Virus record (IMG/VR): IMGVR_UViG_3300023231_000004
Location: 111,824 to 175,823 of that record
Source: a virus
DNA: 64,000 nt
Strand: one strand, 5' to 3'
In this document: in pieces, positions 49,079 to 59,800 of the stretch
Layout of the letters: the number at the start of each line of letters is the position of its first letter
Numbering within the stretch: the first letter of the stretch is position 1
Position numbers and translations under genes: made by a program
The notes under the pieces: generated by a model
What the model saw: only the letters and a program-made list of their open reading frames with translations
The model's database searches: none
What the model was told of the DNA's origin: nothing

Positions 49079-50872
49079 TTACTTCGATAATTCATACGTC
49101 CAGCTAATACTAAAAGAATATCTTCCTTCTTTTGGAGTCCAACTTTCAGTCATTGGAGAAACGAACCACTTTCTAACTCCAGGTTCAAACTCTGGACTAA
49201 GCTCTTTAACGAGCTGATTAAGCTGACTTTTTGTTGGCTCAAGTACGCTGGGCTTTTTAAGCAATAAGGAATTACGTCCTGATCCGTATGGAATATCTGT
49301 GTAGTCCATAATTAAATCAATACTAAGATCCCTAGTGTATTCACTTCTACCGCCAATTGCTTGCAGTACTGGACCAGTTGCCCTTCCAATTACAGGGATT
49401 ACGGCAAAAATATCGCCAGGATATGTATCACTTATGTTAATTGTCTCAGTGAGTACTCCAGAGATAATGTTTGTTGGCCTATTGTTGAAGTCTAAGGAGT
49501 ACGTGATACTACCATCGAACTCATTAGTTGCTAAAGCAATGCTTTGAGGCTGTGCATTAAGCTCTACGGCAACTGAATTATTCGCCCTTTTGAAGATATC
49601 AGAGCCAACTCCAAACCTACCGCTGGAACTAACGTCGTAATACTTCGATAGGGCACTCTGGTAGGGCGTCTGAGCGGCTCTGTCGTCCATTCCGCCATAG
49701 AGAGACCCAGAAGGCGTAACGCAGCCTAGGCCCCTAATCTCGCCCTGTATTGAGACATTGACAAATGGGTCGTCAATCGACGTGGAGACCGACATGTTGT
49801 AGTTCTCATAGGCCTTACCACTAGCAAGAACCCAGTCTTCTGTTACTGAGTATGTTCCATCGGTAATAGAGATACTCTCTGTTCTTTTATGGTCAAATCC
49901 TTCATATGCTTCAACTAGATCAAGAAGGCCACTACCAAATCTACCCATAACATTAGGATAGCCAGAGGTTAACGGCTCATCTTGAAGTCTAAACTGAACA
50001 TAGTCTCTAGCTTGTTCCCATGCGTGTCTTTTCTCTACGCCCTCTGTTCCATTTCTATCTAAAGAAGTCGGAGCCCAATAGTCTTTACCAGTAGCAGAAA
50101 TACTTCTACTAATTCTATAGCTCTTTGTCAAATTGGCAGACTCACCAAGGCCATCTTCGGCCTCTAAAGACCAATTGTCTGAATATGTGTCAATGAAGCG
50201 ACCAGAAGCTTCCATGATCTCTGAATCGGTCATGCCTCCAGAAGCTACAACCATGCCCTCAAGATACAAAGGGTTGCCATCAAGGTCAACTTTGAGGTCT
50301 TTGTCGTATAGAACGTCTGTCTCTAGCGTGATCGTGTATTCACATCGATCAACATAGATGCCGTCTGTAAAATCACAGCTAACAAATCTAGGGTAACAAA
50401 TAATAGAAGGCTCATCAGTGTGAATAGCACTGATCTCTAGCCTTTGGCCGTCTTTAGAAAAGAGAGCCCTAATTACTTTCTGCTTAAACAGAATAGCATC
50501 AACCGCAGATTCATATGGAACGTACTGTCTATCTGGCCTATTGTCTGTAACCGCACCTGTAACGATGTCTACAGAATACGAATGACTCTGCCTCGTGTCA
50601 AAAGATAGATATGGGCCAGCATTGGCTGTTGCAGGAACATAAGGTCCAGCACCTACAGAGTCATGGTAGTCAAATAGTCCATTGTTTCTAGTATCCCTAG
50701 CTAGAGGGAAACCAAGGTCAGCAAGAATGTGCCCCTTTAGAGTGATCTGATAGGTAGAACTATTGGTTCCGTCTTTTGTCCTATTTGGACTAGGAGACAC
50801 TGAAACAATAGGTGCAGGCCTAAGTACGCAGTTCTGATTGGGGTCGTTAAGATATCTTACTAGAATCGGCAT
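49079..50872 (-). CDS. Tail/baseplate-type structural protein
   Basis: A 597-aa protein with ribosome site AGAGG. The N-terminal part is beta-rich (IVSVSPSPNRTKDG, STYQITLKGHILAD). A motif YPRFVSCDFTDGIYVDRCEYTITLETDVLY reads as adjacent strands. The C-terminus is PKEGRYSFSISWTYELSK. The pattern resembles phage tail-completion or baseplate proteins. It ends three bases before the HNH gene start. Role inferred from position. Confidence 0.55.
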   Translation of the reverse strand: MPILVRYLNDPNQNCVLRPAPIVSVSPSPNRTKDGTNSSTYQITLKGHILADLGFPLARDTRNNGLFDYHDSVGAGPYVPATANAGPYLSFDTRQSHSYSVDIVTGAVTDNRPDRQYVPYESAVDAILFKQKVIRALFSKDGQRLEISAIHTDEPSIICYPRFVSCDFTDGIYVDRCEYTITLETDVLYDKDLKVDLDGNPLYLEGMVVASGGMTDSEIMEASGRFIDTYSDNWSLEAEDGLGESANLTKSYRISRSISATGKDYWAPTSLDRNGTEGVEKRHAWEQARDYVQFRLQDEPLTSGYPNVMGRFGSGLLDLVEAYEGFDHKRTESISITDGTYSVTEDWVLASGKAYENYNMSVSTSIDDPFVNVSIQGEIRGLGCVTPSGSLYGGMDDRAAQTPYQSALSKYYDVSSSGRFGVGSDIFKRANNSVAVELNAQPQSIALATNEFDGSITYSLDFNNRPTNIISGVLTETINISDTYPGDIFAVIPVIGRATGPVLQAIGGRSEYTRDLSIDLIMDYTDIPYGSGRNSLLLKKPSVLEPTKSQLNQLVKELSPEFEPGVRKWFVSPMTESWTPKEGRYSFSISWTYELSK

Positions 50873-53800
50873 TATTTTCCTCTAACTCTAAGGTCCAAAT
50901 TAGTATCAAGAACTCCGTATCCAGATCCTCCGTAAAGAATCAATGAATTGTCTGTCAAAGTTGGGGCATCACCCTTGACTAACAGGCTGACTCCAGACTC
51001 GGCGGAGTAGGCGGAATAAGTGAACAGGTCTAGGTTATTATACACTATGTCAGACTCTTGGCCAAGCATAAACAAATTGACGCTTCCGCTAAGGTCAAAC
51101 GGGTCGGTGTAAGAAGTTAAAGGCATAAACTCCTCGACTGGAGTACCATGAACAATTTCTCCTTCAATCCTTTCAATGTATGGTCTTTGTACTATAAAGC
51201 TTAATTCTCTAGGATCTTGACCAGAAGCTTCTAAGAAGATTTGCCCCTTAGCGTCTGAATAAATCAAACCCTTGGCAATCACTTCTTCGTTGGTGTTAAA
51301 TGCTCCTAATTGATCTAATTCAAGGTTTACTTCGTCTAGCTCTCTGTTTAGTCCAAAAATACTAGCCTTGAGCCATGATTCTTCACTAAAAGTAGCTGGA
51401 GGCTGATTTCTAAGCATAGCATCGTATGTGTAAGAAGCACCACCGCCACTCTCTTGAGAGTAAGATCCATCTAGTCCACTTGTGTGTCTATGAGATCCTA
51501 CGCTCATTGAGTAGTCACTGTCTCTTCTAGCAAATCTTGAGATTGATACAGAGTTTCCAAAGCTAGAGGTATCTTCACCAGAAGCATACCCGTGAGGCAC
51601 AAGCTTTTCTGCGAAAGTCCAGTCTTTGGCCCTATTAGACCAATCATATAGTCTATTTTCAAAGGTAAAGATAGCACCAGTGTTGTTAGAAGCTGGAGTC
51701 TCACCAGGGCCTAGGCTTGAAACAGAACGTGTACCAATGTCAAACGCAGCACTAAATTCTTTTCTTACGAAAGCCCCCTTGGTGTATTCAACTGAATTTC
51801 CAAAGTCATGACCTGGAGCTGAGATAGCCGCAAAGTCGCCGTCCATCGAAACGCTCCATCCAAATCTATCTGAGTTATCGAAGCTTCTTATCTCTTCTGG
51901 CTTTAACTTCTTAGAGACGTCCCAGCCAAACTGTATAGTCTTTTCAAAGACGTAAGCAGATCCACCACCTCCCTCTATACCTAATTCAGAAACGCCAGAA
52001 ATTGTCTGTAAATCGCCAGTGTAGGCTGAGTATGGAGAACCAACAACAAGTTTGCTATTGTGAATATCAAGACTGTGACCAAATAGGTCGCCTGGATATG
52101 AACCAGATTGCAAATCATAATCTAAAAAGTCTTTTCCGGTGTCTCTTAGTAAATCAGAAAATGGATTACCGCTCATAGGAGCGTCGACATATCCGTTGTA
52201 TGAAAATCTAGGACTAGAAAAACCTTGAACAGTAGAATCAAATTCTCCTAAAACAGCCTTTTCAGCCTCTTCAAATTCATCAATTTTCTCATGAACATTC
52301 TGAACCACTTTGCCCTGCTGGTAATCTTTTTCGTGGCCAAACTCTTCTAGCGAACCACCAGCAAAACCTCCAAACTTAGTCCCCATATTGGACTGATTAA
52401 GAGAATAAATAGCTGGACTACCTTTCTCTGGAGAAACAATCTTTTCGGTATATTTATACCCAAGATTAAGTTCTGTCTTGTTGCCCACCAGAGTTGTCTC
52501 AGTTGTCGTCAAACTATTCAGGAATGAGTTAACTCTGGCGAGCATTGTATTATTAGGAACGGTTGGCACTCCACTTACAAGCGAAGGCTCTCCAGTTCCG
52601 GTCTCTTCTAGGCAACCATTAACGATTGTTGAATCAGAGATAAGTAAAATTTTAGATCTTGAGTTTCCAGTAGCACCGTCTGAGAAGTGCTCTGGCTCTT
52701 CTGCAATAACAACTGGACCGTCAGCCACAAGCTTGCCACCACAAGAAATATCTGTCAAGCAGTATCTAGTGTTGTCGTTCATGATAGGCTTAATTGTAGC
52801 AGGAAGCAGAACGGCCTTAGGAGGAACATACTCTTGCGTGACTTCTTCCGTAAATCCAATTTCTCTTGTTTCACATCTTTCCGAAGTAAAGTATTCTGTC
52901 ACTTCGTTGATAGGAAGTGGGGCTCCAGAAACAGAAAGGAGTTTATAGGTTGTGGGCACTTGATTTCCGTTAACCTTGATCTTGTCTCTATTTCCAGTGA
53001 AGAACAAGCTAAGGTAGTCTTTGTCGCTAGAAACTTGAACGTCTAAATAGCCTTCTGACACAGCAGTACCAAAAGAGGGCGATTCTAGCTTAATAGCTCT
53101 AGTAGATGCGTAGTCTACAATTTTTAGATCTCTATTTTCGTCATAGTCTCTAATGGGAGTGCCAGTCCTAGCAATAAGTGTAGCCGGATTACCGGCCCTT
53201 GTTTCAGGCTTAATCTTGTGGAGAATATCTCCTGCATACAGATCGATTTCTTGTTTCTCTTCTGGTCTATCTGCAATCCAATTGTAGAAGATCCTATATC
53301 CAGAGCCAGGAGTAGCCGGAAACTGAACCTTAGCAACACCAGTATTCATACTCCAAATATCTTTGTACTCTTCTGTGACTTGAAGTCTTTCATCTTTCAC
53401 AGTTCCGTCTTGCCATACAACAGCTTTTCCTCCAGATCTTAGATCGACAGGGCAGTAAGTCGCGTTAAGCGTGAAGTTCTCTACAGAGAAGCTTCCGTCA
53501 CAACTAGCAATAGACTGATCTTTGTCGTCCAGTAGAACTTCTAGCTTCTTTCTTGAGACGTAGATTCTTTCCCTTGTTGTTGGGAACTTGTTTGCACCTG
53601 GAAGATACCAAGGCTTCATAGTAAGTCCTAAGCTTTCGCAAAGCCTATAAGCCTTAGAAGATTGTTCTTCTTGTTCTTCGTATGTGATAACAAGCTTCTT
53701 CTTTCCAAGTGCTAACCAATTTTTAATCTTAGTAATGTCTTGGGCGGCAGGCTCTCCGTCTGCATTCGCGATCCAAAGGACATCCTTAGAAGCAGGAATA

Positions 53801-56800
53801 ATGGGGCCATCCCAGTTCTCTACTAAATTATGACCCATTGCATCAAAGACCTTGCCTAATAACGAACCTTCTCCGGCACTAGCAAACGAGCTTCTAGCCG
53901 TCCATCCTCCAAGTTGAATGATAAATGCGTTATCGCAGTTTGCATTTCTAACAAGATTATCGTAGAATGAAATGTTTTCGTCATTATCGGTAGTTAGGGC
54001 GACTTGGTTTTCAGTGGCAGTACCAGCAATTAAGTAGACCTCAGAACCAGAAATTGATTCTTTAGCTACATAGTTGACAGGATCTCCAACTTGGAATCTT
54101 TCAGTCAATTCTTCTCTTGTAACTTGAATGTCTAGCGTTCCGTCTGCTTGTAGCAGTGCGCCCCTTTCATTGAACGACTCGGGATTATAAAATCGTCCTT
54201 CGCTTTGATTGCTTCCAATATTAGTGTCTAGGAAGTTTTGATTACCACTACCTTGCATCCAATAAAAAGCCAACTCATCTACGTGGTTGTCGTCAAACAA
54301 GTAGTAAGTATTAGAAGTATTAGACTGAAAACAAGTGGTTTCAGTTATAGGTGTTATTGTAATAATTTCAGGCTTAGCTGGAATAATTCCGTAGTTTTCT
54401 GTAAACTCAGCAGCAACCATAAGAGGTCTAGGCTGCTCGCCCTGACCACCCAGACTAAGATCTTTAGCGATGTCAACAGCATCCTCAGGTTTTACAGGTG
54501 GAAGTCCATTGCTATAAAATTCAAAGGGTAGATTTCTCTCCCAGTATGTGTACGGATCTTTGGCTTCTGGGTCGGGTGGATCTTTAATCTCTCTCTCAAT
54601 CCATCTAGCTCTCAAGTCTCCGTTATGGGCAATGGGAGGTCCACACTTAGGATTGTAAAAAGAACAGTTTCCATACCTTTTATTATTTACAATGCTATGA
54701 TCTTTGCCCCAGTTGTCTTCTTTGAAGATTGCGTTTGGAACGTGAAGCCGAATATCGGCAACGCCGTATCCAAACAAGTGATTTTCAATTTCTACGTTGC
54801 TACTGTTACTACCCTGAGGCTTGTAAGACTTGATAACATTAGGGGCGATCTCACCAGAACAAGAGGTATTAGCAATAAGGGCCTCTCTTTCGTTTCTAGC
54901 TGGATGTAGTCTCATTCGAGAATCTAGTTTCTCAAGAATCTTGTTAATGATTTCGTTAGACTTTGCGTATGCTCCGTTCTTTTCCCACACAGGGTCATCC
55001 CCTACTAAAACGAGCCTTCTATCGCCAAGGCTCATCCATCGCTTAATCTCTTCAATGACTTCGTCGTTTGCAGCGTCAATTTCAGGCGTGATAATGAAAA
55101 TAGATCCAACATCCTTAGGAATTGAAACATCACCAAAGTCAGTCTTGTCGTAGTGTTCGTTTTGACTAATGGCAGTACTATTTGTCTCATTACCTTCGTC
55201 GTCGTATCCTCCTGTGTTGTTTATGGTATTACTCAAGTTTCCAAATTTGTTGTACTCAAGCACATTTCTCTCAGAGATGGGCTCAAAGTCTTGACCTTTC
55301 TCAAACATTCTAACGGCACCAGCATTTACATTAGAGGCCCACAGGCTTCTAGGGAACTCTGGATCTCCACTTTCAGATAGATACTCTCCATCCTTATGTA
55401 AGAAGTAGAATGCGGCATCTTCGTATTGACCAATGCTGTCGGTAGGGGCACCAAAAGCCACAGTCTGACCATCCTCGCTAACAGCAGTGCTGTAACCAAG
55501 TCTAGGGTTGGGGGCATTCTGACGCATTGTCTTTGTGAATGTGCCTTCTAGTCCACGCTCAATATCATCAAGTCCATACTTGAAAACCTTTCTGTATTCT
55601 TGAATGTGGTTATTTCTCCAGAAATCATAGTCTGATCTAGCTTTGAACTTATCTGTTCTGCTTAGATCTGCATAGATAGACATTCCAGCTTCTCTGACTC
55701 CAGATGCAACCTCAAGCTCCTGATACTCGGCAAGTCTATTGTAGTACTGTCCAAGAGTAACAGTTGCGTCATTTCTGAACTTTAACCATCTTCCAATGTT
55801 GTCATATAGCCTGTTTCTCTCTCCGTCTGCAAATTGATACATCGAGCACGACTCTCTAATAAAAGGAGAACCTATAGAGAAAACAGAGGCGTCGTCACTG
55901 ATAGAAACGGCGTGGCCAAATCTTGCTGGTAGTTTGTCAGGTGCAGAAACGGGAGATTTGATCTCTTGCATTAAGCTCCAATCGCCAAACTCTTTTTCAA
56001 AAACATAAACTCTACCGCCACTTTCTGGGCTTAGGTTAAAGTCAATAGCTTGCTCATCAGCGAACTCAAGGCCAATACCAGAAGTAATGAGGGTGTGATG
56101 TCCACCATCGTATAGGTTTCCAGTGTCGAGTAAGTTATTGACAAGATTGTTGGAGATCTTGAACCAGTCTTCACCCTGGTCTTCGTCTGTTGGAGTGTAC
56201 TCATAAATGTATCCGCTTGCAGGATTGTCATAGAAATCTCTCACTCCACTTTGGAATGAGTAGTTTTTGTAGAAGTTGACGAACTGATCGATAGCTGGCT
56301 CAACTACCGGTCTACCAAGAGACCTACTATTGTCAACGTAGAAGCCAACAATAGGAGGAATATTATTGTTGACCTGTGTTTCATCATAAGGGAAAGCCTC
56401 AAAGAAGCTACTCTTAATTCCACTAAGCATCTCAGCGGTTACCGCTGGGTCTTCTGGCTTGCTAGGGATTGCCCTAGGGATAGTTCCTACAATCAGATTT
56501 TCAATTCCAGGCTCGGTGTATACACTTTGGTCAAAGATTCCTGTTGGAATGCAACTGATGATCTTTAAGTTAATGTTTACCGCTGGCTCTGCAAAGTATC
56601 TGTAAAGGAAATTGTGGATGTCAATATTGTCCATTATCTCTTTAATTTGGTCTTGATCGTATGAGAACTCATTATTGAACACCATGATAGCGACATTAAC
56701 GCCAGATGTTTCAATCTCTTCAAAGCCTCTAGTGTCCCACTTAGCACCAGGGCCACCCGCTACAATGACTTCTCTATCTTTAGTTACAGCGATATCAAAC

Positions 56801-59800
56801 GAGTGACCAAGCTCTCGACCCTCTTGTCCAATGTTCCACTGCTTCTCTGGGATCGTACCGATACCTGGGAACGAAATCTTTCCACCCCTGTCGTAGTACC
56901 AGTCACCAATAAACCCAGAAGGAAGTGTAAGCTTAGTCTCAAGATCCCAAGGCTTCTTTTCTCCACCTTCTTCTTCTTGTCTTCTATAGAGGAAGATAGC
57001 ACCGGCCTCTTTGTAGATACCCAAGTCGTGACCTGGAGCACCAACTCCCATGATCTCACCCTTAACCTTCACGCACTTCCCGTAAAGATCGCCCTCGTGT
57101 CTTTCTTCTGCAACATGCTTGAATCCTTCAAAGTCAATATCTCCAAGCGTACCGTATTCCCACTCTTCAAACTTAGGAGGAAGGGCGATAGATTTCTTGT
57201 CTCCGGTCTTGCCGACAACAGTAATCGTATAAGGAGTGTTGGGGAATAGTCCCTGATATTTTCTGGAGCCGTAGAAGTGTCCGTTGTATGTACCAGCGTC
57301 CTCATTGCCGAAGGCGAATTCGCCTGAGTTTCGATATGTCGTACTAGGTCTAAGGATACCGCCGTCAACGCACTCTTTGTTGGCCCAATTTGTATCGTGA
57401 GTAATGATGTCTTGCTCAACGCATGGGTTGTCATCTACAGCAGAGCAATCGCCCCAACAAATAGTTTGCGTACCTCTAATAAGATCAATAGAAGGAACAG
57501 TCAATAGCCCCTCGTCAATCTCTTCGGTGTTTCGTCCAACGTTTCTATTGTTCCAAGAAACGTAAGAATCTCCGCTGCCGTTTAAGTAAACCGCTGGGAA
57601 GCACTTGTTATACAAGTTCATGAATGAGTCTGTTTTCAACCCTTCGTTCTCTCTTCCAAACAGCACTAGGTTCATACTATCTCCAAACTCCGTAGGGGAG
57701 TCTGTGAATAGCGGCATAGCGTTATCGGCAAATACATCTTGGAAGCCACGAGAAGCAACCATCTTCATAGGCAAGACGCCACTTAGGGCGCCCTGGCTAC
57801 TAGATAAAGAGCTATAGGCAGTCATAGAAATACTTCTTGAAAGATCTGCATTAGTGGCACTACCAAACATGTGGAGAGGCAGGAACATTTCGGAAGGGAG
57901 AACTGGGTCGTCATTAAACGAAACCAAGTTCATTTCCGCTTCAACGCGATAGTTCCCACTTGTCGCAATAGGTAGTCCACTGTTTTCTACTGTCTCTTTG
58001 TTTACTAAGTGCATTGACATTTGAGAAGTCTCAAAGTAAGCACCAGAAGTAGAAAGATTAACAGCACCAAGGTCTACTGGAGTTGGAACTCCAGACATGT
58101 ATAGATTCATGCTTTCTATTTCGAGACCAATTGGGTCAACATACAGAGGCATTGGTGAGTACGAGTAAGACTCTCCACTAGTGAATACATTCAAAGCCTG
58201 ATCTACTAACGTGGGCTTAATGAAAGCGTTCTCCATTCTCAAATTAGCTGAGTGGATATTCAAGTTAACTTCAAACTCGTCGCCAGACGGAGTCACAAGG
58301 TCATACTGTAAGAACATCTCGTCGGCGTCTTTAGAAAAGTACCTGTGATTGAATTCGCTTAGCCTCTTCTCTTCTGGGAATACGGACCACTTCTCGCTTT
58401 CATCAAGCAGAGACTCTAGGTCAAACGTGCTCTCCAGCTTGGACCACCTATTGTTAGGATTCAAGTAGTGGGATTTTCTATTAACAAGACCCCAATTGTG
58501 AGTACCAATCTCTTCGTCTTCTTGGTTTCTAGTGTAAACAGATACGATAAGCTTAGGGCCAACGTTTCCATCTGGCCACACAATCTCTCCAGACTGTGCG
58601 TAACTGATAATACTGTCAACTACAATAGACTTCTCGTCGAAGTGATAGCCACGAGGAAGAGCTTTGGCAATTCTCGGAGAGGCTGAATAGAAATTAGGAA
58701 GAGAGTCTGTTAGGTTAATCCTAAGGAAGTCATTCTCTGCCTGAGTGTGGTAACTGACGGAAGAGTCAATATCAGATGGGAAGGGCAAATCTGTCTTGTT
58801 AGCATAGGGCACTCCGTCCCCAACTAGTCTAAAGTTGATTGCGTCTTTTCCGATACGCTGCGTGAACATGTCGAATTCGTGAGGGGTGAACTGTTTCCAG
58901 TTAAATGCCCCTAGGTTCCAATCTAATGTGTCTCCGTCGATATAGCTCGGCAAGACGTAGGAGTCGTCACTCCATACGCCATTAGAGTCAGTCCAATGAA
59001 CTGATTGTGCGTTTAAGAAACTCTGTACTGTTTGCTGCTTGTAAAGAGGGTTGGGCGAAACTTCGTCGCCATCGACTAGGTTTACGCCAGAGCCATTACC
59101 AGCAGAGATTCCAATTTCATGATAAAGATTATTAGCTGGAGCTACAAGAATTTGACCAGGAGTATCAACCCTTGAGAAACTAGGAATTTGAGACTTCTCG
59201 ATATCCTTGTTTTCATACTTAACATAGAGCTTAGCTTTTCCTGAACCTGCGTCGTTATATGTGAACACGACAGAAGCGGGGAAGACCGCATCGGGCTGGG
59301 CACTAGAGCTTACAGATCCGCCACCAGAAACGGTAGCAGAGAACTGATTAGTGTCATGATTGAATGCAATAGAAACTCCATCTTTGAGCAATACGGTAGG
59401 AGTGCCGGTTGCGTTTTCATCTGGAGAGAACCTCAAGTAAAAGGCAAATCCCTCTGAGAAGTCCTGTGCAGGAAATGAGATGTTATTAGCAAGTCTAGTA
59501 ACGCTATCGTAAGCGTCTACGGTCTTGCCGTTCCAATCAATAGACTGATATGTATTGCTTGTATTTACTAAAGTAGGACTCTTGAATCTAAAGCCTACAT
59601 TTTGCTCTGCTGAGATTCCAACAGAAGTACCAACAGTCGTACTTAGGTCGTTCATTGGTCTTGAGAATACAGAGTCCCCACTAATGTTAGTGAAGTCAAA
59701 GTGCCCCAGTAAGAACGGAGAGTCTAATTGATGGCTCTCAAATCCAAAGTCGAAAGCATTCGTATCGAATGGGCCGCTTGTAATCCCCTCAACACCACGC

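Noticed and set aside
54238-57249. Plus-strand open frames of 90-148 aa within the giant tail gene
   Set aside because: Entirely inside a 3,649-codon coding frame, with biased composition typical of shadow frames.
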